Shown here: piece by piece, positions 1 to 12,322 of the stretch
How positions within the stretch are numbered: position 1 is the stretch's first letter
Layout of the letters: every line of letters starts with the position of its first letter
Origin: Escallonia rubra
Lineage: Eukaryota > Streptophyta > Magnoliopsida > Escalloniales > Escalloniaceae
Reading direction: 5' to 3'
DNA: 64,000 bases
NCBI GenBank assembly: GCA_033065855.1
Contig: JAVXUO010000638.1
Span: 456,501-520,500, forward strand
Notes under the pieces: model-generated
Database searches by the model: none
What the model was told of the DNA's origin: nothing
The model's input: only the letters and a program-made list of their open reading frames with translations
Position numbers and translations under genes: made by a program

Positions 1-1450
1 GCTTATACTCTATGAAGATAAAGGGATTGTTGAACTTTGAATCGAGGTAGAGACTGTTCACTGAATACAGGATACCAAAAAGAAAATAGTTGTAGCTTAC
101 AGTGTTGTGTTGCATTGGAACTCAACTCTGAAACTCAACCTGTAATGGTGCTTCTGTGGACTGTGATGTTGATTGAAGGAGAGATTCATGTGACCTTAAT
201 TGTGAGCCACTAAGCTTAACTTCTCACGCAGCCGCATGCTATTAACACGTTGGCCTTGACCAAACACTTGTTGGCTTTGTTTGAATCGGATTGTAAGCGG
301 CTTGGCCGTATATGGACTCGGTTCACCGGTGATCTATCACCTAAGCCTAATTATTATTATTAGAGTAATTAATGAGTTTTGTTATGATGGAGACCAGAAA
401 GAAGGTTTTAGATCTCGTACGCAGATTGATTTTGAGATGGTAACGTTGATAGGTGTTTGGTAAGTATATGTAATTGATTAAATTAAATTTAAAAAGCTAA
501 AAAAATTAGTTAAATCATATCCAAATTAAAAGAACGAAAATCATGAATAAACCACTTTTTCACTGTCAAATTTGACCAAGTATCAGAATTTCTCTACTTG
601 TAACAAGGACCTTTGGTATCTCTTATTCAAGACTAAATTTTTAGCCATTTTGCCAAGTTGAAAATGTTTTTAGTACTTTTGTCCAAATATCATCCATACC
701 TTAAAGCTAATTTTGTAAAAAACAATATATAACTGATTCTAAAAGTTGATTAAGATTTAAGCAAAAATTCGCTCTTGAAGTTCCTTTTTGACTAGTCCTG
801 CTATCAAAGTTTTTAGTCGTTTGTTTCTCGGGTTGAATTTCTTCTATCAGTAAGAACAAAATTTGGCCTCCAAATCTTCTTACCTAATTTTCATTATCCT
901 CTTTGATGGATAGAAATCAAAGGGTTTTGCATTATAACTGCCCCTTGTGGTCTTCTTCTTTTTTGTAAATTTTTTTGTCTTTGGGTGGGGGGAGGGGAGG
1001 AAACGCCTTTTAATGAAAGCCCTGGTCTGCTTCCTTGTTTCTTTGGAGGCCAAAATTTGTTCATGGTGCAAGATTTGGAGGCCAAAACTTTTTCGCATAG
1101 CTTGCTTTTGTTCATGGTGAGCTTCGAGTGAACACTGAGTTTCAGTTGGTGCTGTGCTAAGGAAAGATCGTATTCTACATTCTCATTGCACCAATTCATT
1201 GGAGACGATTAAAATCTGATTACATCACACACTAGAAAACGTTTCCAGGCATGATATAACTTGGGATGTACCAACAAAAAGTGAGATAAAGATGATACGA
1301 GCAGCTTGCTCCTCAATGGTCAGGAGAGAGCGAGAGAGGTTCTTGCAAAAACATAATTTGCTTTTTTACTCCGAAAATTCAGAGAATCGACCTTCAGTAT
1401 AAATGATATATTTTGACTGTACAAGGGTTTTCAGGGATCCCAATGTCAGG
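1..1450. other. Gene-free left flank
   Basis: No coding region could be supported here. The first 240 bases look like the untranslated end of some transcript but carry no recognisable protein. Around 640-775 there is a degraded MITE end (listed separately). Near 850-1100 the word GGAGGCCAAAA occurs twice directly and once inverted, giving a small local fold-back. The interval 1380-1560 is probably the 3' untranslated region of the kinase gene on the minus strand. Confidence 0.5.
640..775. repeat. Degraded end of a Tourist-like MITE
   Basis: The end of this stretch, a run reading GTTGATTAAGATTTAAGC, closely matches the right-hand part of the intact element at 61825-62464. The preceding words about Tttgtccaaa and aaagcta are in the same order in both. 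The terminal inverted repeat itself is gone. It is a truncated family member. Confidence 0.4.
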
Positions 1451-1567
1451 GACCACACAATCTAAATCAACAAATCAGTGAGCCTTACAAATGGGAGCGA
1501 GCGAAGAAGCAAGCGAGCATTAGATGCTGATCCTCCTCTTGTCAAGCCCTGTGAATCACGGTGACCT

Positions 1568-3448
1568 CTATCTGCCGTGTGAACTTTCCCCTTCTTCTTT
1601 AGGGGTGGAAAGGCCGTCACCCTGAAGCTTGTACGGCTGGTAACCAGCAGAAGTGAAAAAATGACCTGAACCGCTACTGCTAACAGATTTCTCGATATCA
1701 TCAATATCTGCAATGATTGGAATTGGTCGCTCAGGTATCACGGGCAATGGTAAGTCACTGTCCAATAACTTCACAACCTGGTCCATCGTAGGCCTAGCGT
1801 ATAATTGTGGGTGCGAACAAAGTACTGCAATCAACACATACTTCTCCATAACTTCTGGAGGCCCTAATTCTGGCATACCTTCTTCAATCACATCTATAGC
1901 TCTCCCTTTCCTCACCAATGCCCATGCCCAATCGGCCACAAGGGAAGGTTGGCTGTCGCTGTAAGCAAGTATTGCCTTCTTCCCACTCAAAAGCTCAAGA
2001 AGTACAACACCAAAACTATAGACATCACTCCTCTCCGTCAACTGCCCATACAACGCATACTCGGGGGCAACATAGCCCATAGTTCCAGCCACCCTAGTGC
2101 TCAAATGCGTCACTCCCTCTGGCGCAAACTTGGCGAGGCCAAAATCTGCCACCTTGGCTTCAAAGCCATCGTCCAAAAGTATGTTATTAGCTTTGATATC
2201 CCTATGAATAATTGCCGGTTGTGCCCCATAATGCAAATAAGCCAACCCTCTAGCCGTCCCAAGTGCAATCTGTTGGCGAATCGGCCAACTGAGCTTCTTG
2301 GCCACTGACCCAAACAGATGGTCGTGCAGACTACCATTCTTCATCAAATCACACACAATGATCCTCTGGTGACCCTCGAACGGCGTGGTGGCAGTACAGT
2401 ACCCTCTCAGCCCCACAAGATTAACATGGCGAACGCTCGCGATAACCTCCACCTCATGCGCAAAACTCACATCCCCCGCCGCCGAGCAATTCTTAAACCT
2501 CTTCAACGCAACCTCAGACCCGTCCGCTAACACACCCTTATACACATTCCCATAGCCTCCCCTCCCTATAATATTCACCCTCGAGAAGTTCTTAGTCGCC
2601 TCCTTAATATCATCAAATGTAAACCTAATTAACGTAGTACTTCCACTAATTGACTCCAATCCAGAATCCAAACTAGTCTCAGTCCTAACAATCCTCCTCT
2701 CCTTCCTAAACTGATCGTTTTTTCTCCTAAGATACCAAAATACACCACAACAGATAAGCAAACCAATTCCACAGCCTACCACAACGACAGAGATCACGAT
2801 TTTGCGCTGTTTCCTATTCGATTTGGACGAAGTAAAATCTAGGGAAAACAAGCATTTCGCGGTACCTTTGTCGGTGGGGCCAAACTGATTGGCGAACGCG
2901 GCGGCGTAAATCGACGGGTACGCCGTGCAATCGGAGAGATTGCCCACGCTGCGGCCGGTCAAGTAGGAGGCCTGGAGGGTGGACATGCTGGTGGTGCAGG
3001 AGGCGCAGGGCGCGCTGTTTTCCAGGGACTGGTTGCAGGCCGCAACGACGTCGCTAATCTTCGACGGCGGCACGACGCTTTCGAACCCGGCTCGCGTGGT
3101 GATGTTCATGCAGCCCTCGGCGATCCAGCTGGTCTCGAACCCGCAGATCCGGCGGATGTCGAAGTCGTGGACCAGCTCGTTCACTAGGGTCTGGTACGAG
3201 GCCCAGCAGGACTCGGCCGAGTCGAGGCTCGGAAGGAACGAGCCGGTCCTCCGGAGATACTCGGACTGGACGAGCCGGAGGCCCTGGAGGATGTACTGGC
3301 ACTTGGTGTTGTTGTCGAGCTTGGGCTGGGGCGAGCTCTGGACCAGCTGGCGGAGGGCGTTGAAGTCCAGCGGGCACGGGGCGGTGCCGTTCTGGGCGGA
3401 GGACATAGAAGGGAACAAGAAGAGCAAGATGAGAAGGAAAGGGTACAT
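1568..3448 (-). CDS. RKF3: SPARK-domain receptor-like kinase, RKF3 type
   Basis: A single uninterrupted 626-residue reading frame encodes a plasma-membrane receptor kinase. Residues 1-18 are a signal peptide. Residues 25-205 form a cysteine-rich extracellular SPARK domain (plant RKF3/RKF1 neighbours; it contains CASC at 148-151). Residues 217-240 are one membrane span, followed by the basic stop RRK. The kinase domain has the glycine loop GRGGYG at 295-300, the ATP lysine K316, HRD at 415-417, DFG at 435-437 and APE at 461-463, so it should be an active RD kinase. The C-terminal tail of about 60 residues is serine-rich. Arabidopsis RKF3 (At2g48010, from memory) is likewise intronless and of similar length. 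The ligand is unknown. The ATG at 3448 is chosen because the signal peptide follows at once. An LRR ectodomain is not present, although this family is often mislabelled as an LRR kinase. Confidence 0.93.
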   Translation of the reverse strand: MYPFLLILLFLFPSMSSAQNGTAPCPLDFNALRQLVQSSPQPKLDNNTKCQYILQGLRLVQSEYLRRTGSFLPSLDSAESCWASYQTLVNELVHDFDIRRICGFETSWIAEGCMNITTRAGFESVVPPSKISDVVAACNQSLENSAPCASCTTSMSTLQASYLTGRSVGNLSDCTAYPSIYAAAFANQFGPTDKGTAKCLFSLDFTSSKSNRKQRKIVISVVVVGCGIGLLICCGVFWYLRRKNDQFRKERRIVRTETSLDSGLESISGSTTLIRFTFDDIKEATKNFSRVNIIGRGGYGNVYKGVLADGSEVALKRFKNCSAAGDVSFAHEVEVIASVRHVNLVGLRGYCTATTPFEGHQRIIVCDLMKNGSLHDHLFGSVAKKLSWPIRQQIALGTARGLAYLHYGAQPAIIHRDIKANNILLDDGFEAKVADFGLAKFAPEGVTHLSTRVAGTMGYVAPEYALYGQLTERSDVYSFGVVLLELLSGKKAILAYSDSQPSLVADWAWALVRKGRAIDVIEEGMPELGPPEVMEKYVLIAVLCSHPQLYARPTMDQVVKLLDSDLPLPVIPERPIPIIADIDDIEKSVSSSGSGHFFTSAGYQPYKLQGDGLSTPKEEGESSHGR

Positions 3449-3935
3449 CTGGGATTCCCGCAGCTTGGTCCTACTGTGCTACTATGGTGGTTCAGATTCA
3501 TGGAGGCATGTCTGAAGGTGAAGCAGGTGAGAGCCGACTTAGGGGGGGCTGTTTGTTTGGACAACATGATGTGGTGCATTTGACTTTTACTTTGGGGGCT
3601 TAGCAGCCAAAGTGGAGTTGTTGCAGCTGGAGCAGGTTCTAGGAAAGGACAATATTTGAGACTTAAGTGCTCAAACTTATGACTACTTGGTTTGAAACGT
3701 AAATGGTAGCGCATGCATACGTTGCGGTGGCACTTCCAACTTTTGGGGGCGCTTGTAAAAGATATGTAAAGCCATTCTTTGCCCAAACGATAGCAAATTA
3801 ATTTGGTCCCACGTGTTTCACTCAATATCATCTATCTTGCACCTTATCTAAAATCAATGTTCGTTACGGTTCTCCCAGGCGGAGCGTGAATAGTTTACGT
3901 TTCATCCACTCGAGGAGGATCGGAAAAATGGCTTA

Positions 3936-4234
3936 GAGTCTGTTTGGTATCGATTCTTGAAAGTAAAATTTTAATTAACTTTTAAAATCAGCTTTTAAGT
4001 TGTTTTCAACCTAATTAGCTTTAAGTTATGAATGTTATTTGGATAAAAGTGCTAAATGCATCTTCATGACAAAAAATGACAAAAAATTTAGCGTCTGAAT
4101 GTAAATAAAGGTCTTCGTAATTAGTATTTGACAGGGATATATATTATGGCCTTTGCTTTGTCAATCACTTATTAACCTAATTTAATCAAAATTAAATTAA
4201 ATTTGTCGATCTCAAAATCAAATCCCAAACAAGT
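3936..4234. mobile_element. Tourist-like (PIF/Harbinger) MITE
   Basis: The left end reads GAGTCTGTTTGGTATCGATT and the right end, reversed, reads ACTTGTTTGGGATTTGATT, an imperfect terminal inverted repeat. The element is flanked by TTA at 3933-3935 and TTA at 4235-4237, the 3-bp target duplication typical of PIF/Harbinger elements. Its interior resembles the element at 61825-62464 in reverse orientation. It has no coding capacity. Confidence 0.6.
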
Positions 4235-5050
4235 TTACGCAGAAGTTAACATGTGATACAACCTTACTCAATCAACTCATTTTGTCATGTCTCGCATAAA
4301 ATAGCTTTTTGAATCAAGAGCTCTTTGGCTATTTTTGTATGCAAAGTGAGATTGACGGTATCTATGGAGTGGACTCCCACGGCTTGGATAGTTGAAGATC
4401 TAGGCTTGTAATACAAGCTTTTGTAGTGCAGGGTAAGCAAGTCGTCTTCAATATATAATTAGAGCTCCATTGCAATGCAAATGCAAACTAACACTCTTGT
4501 ATATGTCTTGTGAAAGCATCGAGGGAAGAGATTCACAAAGGCTTATATATTGAACTGTCAATTGTTATTTACCCGATATGAGATTATATTCAACACGTCT
4601 CTTCACGTGTAGTCAAACTTCTTTTGAGTGAGTTGAACACTTGAATGAATTAAATTAGATGAAGATGAATTTTAATTTTGAGTTGCCTACTCGAACCCAA
4701 TTCAATGTGCTCGGATATCATGTGAAAGCATTCAACTCAAGATCAATTGGTAATAAGAAAAGAAGTCCACAAGGATTACATACTGTAATATTAGATATAA
4801 TTTTTTTCCACGTGAGAACTATATCTCACTTCGTCTTGTCACGCGTGGGCAGATTTCTTTTCAGTAGGCCAAACACGTGAATAAATTAAATTGGATATCA
4901 GTGGATTTAATGTTAAATTATTTGTAGGCTTGAATCGACTCGCTCTAATATCATGTCAAAGTATTAAACTCAAAACTCATTGATAATAAGATGAGAGGTC
5001 CACGTATAAATCATTATTTGTCTCATTTGGAACTACATCTCAACGGATTT

Positions 5051-5220
5051 GGATCCCCTACTGTAATCATAAGTTATAGCAGGGTGCTGTCCATATTGCT
5101 GAGAGAGAGGGAGGAGAGAGAGAGAGGGGGGCCCAAACCATGTTACTCTCTCTCTCCTCCGTCTCTCTCAGCAATGAGGACATCACCCATGTTGTAACCC
5201 ATGGTTACAACAGGGGATCT
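5051..5220. repeat. Fold-back element with palindromic ends
   Basis: The left end (GGATCCCCTACTGTAATC) and the reversed right end (AGATCCCCTGTTGTAACC) match over about 35 bases. Each end also contains its own small palindrome around the word TGTAACCCATGGTTACA or a mutated form. The interior is GA/CT-rich and self-complementary. A relative lies at 13240-13405. The superfamily is not assigned. Confidence 0.5.
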
Positions 5221-5744
5221 GGATCCCATCTCAACATGTCTGACTGTCTACGTCACCCCTGAAATCCGAAAGCAACTAGATTGAGGATAAATTTTCATCT
5301 AGAAAAGCATACTCATTAATGGTTTTTATCTCAACCCACTTGGTCTTCACTTGAATATTTCGATGCTAAGGGAAATAGATGGTGATTTTAGGTCATTATA
5401 GAGTTTAAAGCGCAAAAACCTTCTCGTTTCTTGTTAGATGGATGCATAATTAGCCAATGCACTCTCTATTACGCTTGTTAATGTAGTTCATTTTGTTTTG
5501 GTTTGGTTTTCTTTGGTTCAATGCCTTAAATCCACCATCAGATTGCAAATTTTTGTCAAAGGATGGAATTTCTTGCGGGCAGATTGTTACTGGTATGGGA
5601 GAGTCGGAAAATTTTGATATGTTAACTTCGCATCTTATTTCACTTTCTTCTTCTTTTTAACTTGCTATATTTCACAAGCTAGCTTTATGAAAAAATGCCA
5701 CATCTTTTCCGTAAATGGTGCGTCACAAGGTAACGTTGGAGCGG

Positions 5745-5900
5745 TGGGTGCAACAGGGATTTAAAGACTACCATAGTAACTGGATCCTTGGATTTAAGCA
5801 ACTTCTAGGCACAACTTGCAGCCATGTTTCTGAAATGTGGGCTATTTGGCAGGGACTACAACTAGCATGCACTAAGGACCGAAGACATGCGTGACATATA
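5745..5900 (+). pseudogene. RNase H-like fragment of a LINE-type element
   Basis: Read on the plus strand, the stretch encodes a segment with SNWILGFKQLLG followed by EMWAIWQGLQLA, which is the pattern of the plant RNase H domain (RVT_3) found downstream of LINE reverse transcriptases. Upstream, a GG-x-x-RD-like segment is in another frame, so at least one frameshift is present. No start codon or long frame remains. It could also derive from a host RVT_3 gene. Confidence 0.4.
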
Positions 5901-7288
5901 TCAAAATGAACATCATTCAAACAGATCAAGGAATTCATGCATGGACAGTGGAATAACACTCTCGTATCCTTGCATATGTTTGGATATCCCCTCTTAAAGC
6001 TCTTGTTTTTTCTCGATACTACGATCTATTGTCTAAAATTTATGCATCCAAAGCTTCGTTGTATGTGCTCACACAACGCTTCATTCCCCCCCCCCTGGAG
6101 GAATAAGATGTTTGGGAAGTAAACAGATTATTATTAACTAGGTGCAAACCTTTTCCAACATAGATCAACTTGGTATACCTATATCCTAACAGATCTTATT
6201 AATAACTTGGCGTAAAATGGAATTCACACACCAACTGACCATAATATAAAGCAATGATGACAGCAGAGTGACTGAACGAATTAAAGCATGTCATAATCAC
6301 AAATATGGCTTCTATTATATGGTTGCACTCGCTAACATTTGCTTGCTGGTGAAGAACCACTCAACGCCCCCCATTTCATTTTCCTTGTACAAGAATTCTT
6401 GCTCTGCATCCCAATGATTGCAAATTTATTCTCTCGAATTACAATTATGAGACATTCCATATGAGCTACCAAATTGCATACGATGAAACTCCATCATCTT
6501 GTTATTGAAGTTTCTAATTTTACTCTATAATATCCGTTTGAGTTACATTTTTTGTTGCTAATGCGACTATTACCTCGAATGTTCGCCCCCACCCATCTCC
6601 CTCCCTTGCCCCTAGAGCAGAACCACCAATGGGCAAAATTTCTAGTTAACTATATGACAATGGTACCATTTGATAAAGTATCATTTCCGTGCTTGATATC
6701 TCAAAGATGAGCGTTGCATAACCTTTTCTCTGGTGCTCAGAGTAACTGTCTCTCTTACTCCGAGCCTTTGTTCTAGAAAGAAGAGTTTTGTGTCACTTCC
6801 GACACACGCAATAAGTAAGATAACATTAGTGTGAATGGAACTGTTATTTTTTCGGTTGTTAACTTCTACTTGTCGGTTGTTGACTTCTACTTATGGTGTA
6901 CTCTCAAACTGATGTGGTGTATAAACACTATCTTATGCTACTTGCATGTTTCCAAGTCGCTATTATTGGTTGATTTTGACATCCTCCCAAGAAAATTTTC
7001 AATGTCCAAAATTGTAGACCAAAAATCGTATTTAAAAGTTTGGACCAAAAATATTTTGGATGAGGCAGGTGACACTTCACTGCAGACTGCAGGATCTGCT
7101 TTAGTATGGTTGATTAACAAAGGCAGAAAGAAGGTCAAAAGCTTCTCCTCTGAAAATTACATAAGAGTGAAATGCAGACAACCCTTCTTTTTCTTTTTCT
7201 TTTGTAAGACATGAGAAAGCTTAAACAAAGAGGGAAAAAATTGAAATACAGACAAAATTTTGAGCAGTAACCAAGTAGATGAAGCGGG

Positions 7289-7296
7289 TATAAAAG
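7289..7296 (+). promoter_or_regulatory. TATA box of the RBK-type kinase gene
   Basis: TATAAAAG lies about 590 bases before the start codon, followed by CT-rich sequence. Transcription probably starts near 7320. A polypyrimidine tract ending in TAG just before 7871 suggests that the 5' leader holds an intron ending there. Confidence 0.5.
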
Positions 7297-7885
7297 AGGG
7301 TAATTGTCCGTGCACTCTGTAGTATGCTCGGTCCTTCTTCGTCTCTCTCTCTCACCACATTATCTCTCCCCTGTTCTGTTCTGGGTCTTCAGCTTCTTCT
7401 CTTATGCTACGTCCAAACGAGTGCATATACGTGCTCAATTCATTTGTATACCACTGTTTTAATTTGGTGTTTTCATGTATAATCAAGCTTGTACATGGAG
7501 TTCCTGTGAAATGGGTTCTGGTTTTTTGAACTTGGTATCATCGTTCTGCTTTCTTCCATTTCTTTCCCGACTCCTCGGTCAAATTTCTTGATTTAGGTTG
7601 GTACCCTCTTCTTTTACCTGCTATATATGCTTGTCTATTACCCTATTATTTCTTGTTTTTTGTTGTTGTTGTCGTCGTCGTCGTTGTTGTTGTTATGAGT
7701 GTCCTGAAGATGTGTTTTCTTCTAAGTTGTGTTTTCTTCTAAGTTTACTCTTTGATGTTCACATCTCTAGCTGTCATAATCTGTGGCTTATTGTTGACGT
7801 TATTTCCCATACTTCCATTGCAACCGGGAAAGAAATTGGTTCTGAAGAACTTTTTGTTTTTCTCGGTAGATTTGTGCTATTAGAT

Positions 7886-10183
7886 ATGGAGAAGCAGAGG
7901 GTAGATGTGCACTCCCCTAACACAGTTCTTGAAGACTACTTAAGGAGCTTAGAATCCGAAACAGTCTCTTCAAAAGCTAGTACTTCAGGATCTGAAGAAC
8001 AAAAGATTTTAGCACCCGCTTCACGGTGGCCTGGTTTATTCCATTTGGTGAAGAGTATATCTCATAGAACTTTAGAAACATTGCATCCTCTTAATTTGTC
8101 TAGAAGATTCAAGAGTAATTTAAGAGAGGAAATTGCCGCGGAGGCGCGGGGGCCTATTGAAGATGCTAGTCTAAACTATTTCAAGCCTCACTGGCAGAAC
8201 TTCCCCCTCTCAAAGCTACAGAATGCAACCAGCAATTTCTCCCGTGGTTAGATATTTTGCTTGATTATTCAAAATTAAATTCCTATTTAACAAAGTAGGT
8301 CAATGACACTGTTTGTAGCTTGAGTGGCCTTATTTGTTTTCCTGTGCCGTAGAAAATCTGATCGGGAAGGGTGGTTATGCCGAGGTTTACAAAGGGCGTT
8401 TGCGAGATGGGCAACTCGTTGCGATTAAGCGACTGACACGAGGACCGCCTGAAGATAGAATAGGGGATTTCATGTCCGAGCTCGGGATTATGGCCCACAT
8501 CAACCATCCCAGTACGGCTAAATTGATTGGTTATGGGGTCGAAGGAGGAATGCACCTTGTCCTTGAACTCTCTCCCCATGGTAGTTTAGCTTCTCTGCTT
8601 CATGGTAGGTCATAATTTCCAAACTCTCGATAAGTATTCTACTTACAAATAGCAACTTTGAGGGATCAGCACTTCTACTTGGTGAAATTTCCTAGTGGCC
8701 TTTTATCACTGTCACAGATTCAAAGGAGAAACTGGAATGGAGTATCAGGTATAAGGTTGCTCTAGGAATAGCTGACGGGCTGCTGTATCTTCACGAGGGT
8801 TGTCAAAGGAGGATCATTCACAGAGATATCAAGGCTGCAAATATATTGCTTACAAAGGACTTTGAGCCTCAGGTACAATACAAGTCCACCTGTTCCATGG
8901 CATTTATTGATGTAAAGGTCTTGATTGTGTAGAGAGATGATATTCAGAAATTACATAATGATTATTTTCTAGCTGATGGCACCTGTAGTGAACAAATTCT
9001 TGAATTTCCGATTTCTGCCGTCTTTCAACCTTTTTAAAGTAACCAATCGAGCTGTTTTTAAGGTGTATTGGGGGAGCGATGGACCTTAAGGAGTAACTGT
9101 TTTTAATTCAGATTTGTGATTTCGGGCTTGCAAAATGGCTGCCGGAGCAATGGACTCATCACGTTGTGTCAAAATTCGAAGGCACATTTGGGTTTGTGAA
9201 ACTCAGACCTTATAATATCTTGTCGGTCCACGTGAGGTTCTACTTCTAAAATCTCTCCTCCATTTCAACTATTGCAGCTATCTTGCTCCGGAGTACTTGA
9301 TGCACGGCTTGGTGGACGAAAAGACTGATGTTTATGCCTTTGGTGTACTGCTGTTGGAACTTATAAGTGGACGTCGAGCACTGGATTACTCGCAGCAAAG
9401 CCTTGTTATGTGGGTATGCCATTGTCTACCTTTTACCCCTTAATATCAAAGTTACAGGAAGAAACGTATTGGAGATTAGAAAGGTTGGTCATTGATAATT
9501 TGTTCTGATTGTGCTAGGCAAAGCCACTCCTCAAGAAGAACAAAATCAGAGAGCTTGTTGATAATTCACTTGCTGATGACTACAATCCACTACAGATGAA
9601 CCTCATGGTTTTGGCTGCATTATTATGCGTCCAGCAGTCTTCAATCCGACGTCCTCGAATGAGTCAGGCAAGTTCTGAGCTTAAGCTCTAACGAATTCCT
9701 AATCAGAGTAAGAAAAGTCACTTCCAGATATTGAATGCTAAGCAAGTGTTGAGCTACTAAAAAACCTTATAATAGATGATAAAATGCACAGTGGAAGCAA
9801 AATTATAAATAGGATGATCTTGTGTATATCCGTGTGTACATGCCTAAATATGCTAGTCATGCTGGTCTAACTTTAATTAATCATAATGAGCAAACTTCTT
9901 CCACAAGAATTTGTTGTCCTGGCCTGTGTGCGTCTCTGCCCAAACTAAGAAACTAGGCACTTGCATCCCGCAGCTGTGTACCTAGCCTTTCATCACTGTC
10001 ATCGGTTCTGTGACCATGAATAAACTGACTAGAAGATGACTGTACTTGCAGGTTTTACAGCTTCTAAAAGGCAACCATGGGAGCTTAGAATTGGTGAAGA
10101 AATGCAGAAAGACTTCGGTGTGGAAGAAATACTATGAAGAGCTCTTTCATGCAGAAGAGCAGAGGATGCACCACCTCCGCTAG
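7886..10183 (+). CDS. RBK2: ROP-binding receptor-like cytoplasmic kinase (RBK1/RBK2 type)
   Basis: Seven exons join in frame: 7886-8246, 8353-8604, 8718-8872, 9112-9191, 9278-9413, 9518-9667 and 10052-10183. They give 421 residues with no signal peptide or membrane span. This is a class VI receptor-like cytoplasmic kinase; Arabidopsis RBK1 and RBK2 bind Rho-of-plants GTPases. Seen here are a serine-rich N-terminal region, the glycine loop GKGGYA at 125-130, ATP lysine K146, HRD at 239-241, DFG at 259-261, and an activation segment ending in a GTFGYLAPEY motif. The last intron begins with GCAAGT rather than GT, a GC-AG intron. The start is set at the ATG opening MEKQRVDV, because the frame upstream looks like leader and intron. 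Choice between RBK1 and RBK2 is uncertain. The 3' untranslated region probably extends to about 10500. Confidence 0.9.
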
Positions 10184-10563
10184 GGAACTGAGTTGCTCTA
10201 TTCAGTCAAAATTGATGGCCCTGGAGGTCTGAAACAGTATGTTTGAGAATTTCCAACAAGTATATCATACATCAATAGCCGGGTTTGGGACATATGAGCG
10301 ATTGAACTCGGAATCCTGCCAAATCATTAGTTCTGGAGTTGTAACTTCGCCCCATCCAGTCCCCAACGTTGCTGCTTCCGGCAATCTTACAAGCAGGTCG
10401 GTGTAAAGGACTTGGAAATCACGGTGTAGGGCGCTAGCAGTGATCTTTAGTTAATCTTGTTCTCTAAGCATATAAAGTCTTCCAACATTCCTGCATCTAC
10501 AGAAATGGAAGCAAAATGAAAAAAATAAAAATAAAAATTTGGTTGCTACCTGGGTTAAATAAA

Positions 10564-10740
10564 TTTTCCTCCAACCACCGTATAACAACAATTAATGGTC
10601 GCTAATTGTTTGTAGTGATATTTATTAGTGACGCTAAAAAAATACTTTTAAGAATTGTAGTTGAAAGCGTTAGCAGAAAAGCCATCAGAAATATTTAGCG
10701 ACCATTAATTGTCACTATATACGGAATTGGAGGAATATTC
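10564..10740. mobile_element. Fold-back MITE
   Basis: The two halves are inverted copies. TTCCTCCAA, then CCGTATA, then CAATTAATGGTCGCTAA appear in order at the left, and appear reversed at the right end. The word GGTCGCTAA is typical of short plant elements related to CACTA or Mutator ends. No target duplication could be fixed. It lies 380 bases after the kinase stop codon, possibly just past the poly(A) site. Confidence 0.5.
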
Positions 10741-12124
10741 CTACAACTCTTGTAAGCAGCCAAAATTTGTTTGAACGAAAAGCCAATGAAGATTTTGAAT
10801 TTTGGTATTTAAGTATCATATGTAATGCCCAACCTCATAACTACTGCTTGCAATTTCAACTTGCACAAGATTGTATCATCCAGCTCCATCTCTCTTCTTT
10901 TGCCTCAATTTTTGACCAACGTCACTGGCTTTGCCAAATCAAGAGCAATATAATAAGGCTGTCTATGCTGTCAAGTTAGACTGTGCTGAGTTCAATCCTA
11001 ATGTTGACCGGAAGTAATTTTTAACAAAAAATAATGTGAAAGAATAACTGTATGAATATCTGAACTCCACCTCATTTAGCGAGAGCGAAAAAGTTGAACG
11101 CCCTTTTACATGAATCTTCCTAGCGAGAGCGAGAGCGCCTGCAAGTGTTACCTATAGGAAGATTTGCAGTTCTACAAACAGATCGACATCTAGTCGCTTT
11201 ATTCGGGATGAATTTGCTTCTTTTTTTTTCTGTAAGTTAATCAACAACTCATTTTTTTTTTTTTTATAAAGTTGAGAATAGCATTGATAATAAAGCGCTT
11301 TTGCAGCGATTACAAGAGATGTCATACGGCTAAAAAAAATCAAGACATTCTCGTGGCTCGTTGTACAACTCATTTAACTATTCTAACTACACATGAGTTG
11401 TATTCATTGAAAACCGAGAGTTGCAAAACCTTCGCACTACAGCGTACGGATCAAAATGGGTACTAATCATTGTGACCCCAGACTGAAAATCTACAGTCAT
11501 TCATTAACTTTGGGCAGAATAATTAGCACTGTCGCTTCTAACTTAAGCAATGATGTTTTGTTAAGCAAGCCTTTTACTCCGGCGGGGGCATTGAACGCAC
11601 GTTGTCGCTAGATCTAATACCAACAACGTTAACAGCATAATAGCACTAGTCTGAAAAACTGCTAACAGATCTCAAAGTCCACGATCAGTGTCTTCACGGA
11701 ATTCGAAGTTTTAAAACAAGAAAAATGCACCCAACGTCTTAATTTCCGGTTTCCCGAGAAATGCCACAGCCTAGGGTATAGCCTCTAGGGGCTTAGGTGC
11801 ACTAAGTTGTTAACGGTCACTTTTCCATGACTGGAATTGAGTTGTGCCAAATACCCGTACGCGACTACGCGGAATGAAGGCCATTGCAACTTTCTGTGGA
11901 TTGGCTGGCTGGCTGGCTCTAAGAAAAGGGCTAAGAGGGCACGAATGGTCACTTTTGGAAGCACCAAAGTGGGAAAGTCTTTGTAGCCCAGCTCTCACCT
12001 GCCATAAGTAGCGGTATATGTCTATGCAGAGCTTATTTAATTGGGTTGGTACATATTCTGGGACTTTTGACAAGCATAAACCAGAGTTCTGATGGGTCTT
12101 TTTCCCTGAACTTTAGTTCTGTCA

Positions 12125-12322
12125 ATGATGGCTAAAGAACTGCTAACAAAAGAGCTCAACCCCTACCATCCGCTAATCAACTTAATCCTCATTCCTTCTG
12201 AGAGCTACAAACACTTCACTCTTTCATGTTCTCAAAGAGAGGGCAATGCTTGTGCTGACCATCTGGCAAATCAAGAGAAGACTTTTGAATTCCTTGAGCA
12301 ACTGCCGATATCCATGAGATGA
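12125..12322 (+). pseudogene. RNase H C-terminal fragment (LINE-type)
   Basis: A 65-residue frame contains HFTLSCSQREGNACADHLAN at about residues 31-50. The REGNxxAD-LAN signature closes the RVT_3 RNase H fold seen in plant LINEs and some host genes. The N-terminal catalytic half is missing nearby. A matching N-terminal fragment exists at 5745-5900, but it is 6.4 kb away across an intact gene, so the two are not assumed to be one element. Confidence 0.45.

Larger units (their letters stand above)
3520..7280. other. Intergenic spacer between the two kinase genes
   Basis: The first 400 bases are presumably the promoter of the minus-strand receptor kinase; no clear TATA box was seen. The rest contains two inverted-repeat elements (3936-4234 and 5051-5220) and a decayed RNase H fragment near 5745-5900. 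The interval 5900-7280 holds nothing that could be recognised. The frame at 6831-7214 has no familiar motif and ends in a phenylalanine-coding T-rich run. Confidence 0.5.

Noticed and set aside
3184-3831. 215-codon minus-strand frame overlapping the receptor kinase N-terminus
   Set aside because: It is a frame shadow of the GC-rich SPARK-domain coding region; the real frame has the signal peptide and kinase.
6831-7214. 127-codon plus-strand frame before the kinase gene
   Set aside because: It has no motif, ends in a T-rich run and overlaps an opposing frame of similar quality. It is more likely chance than a gene.
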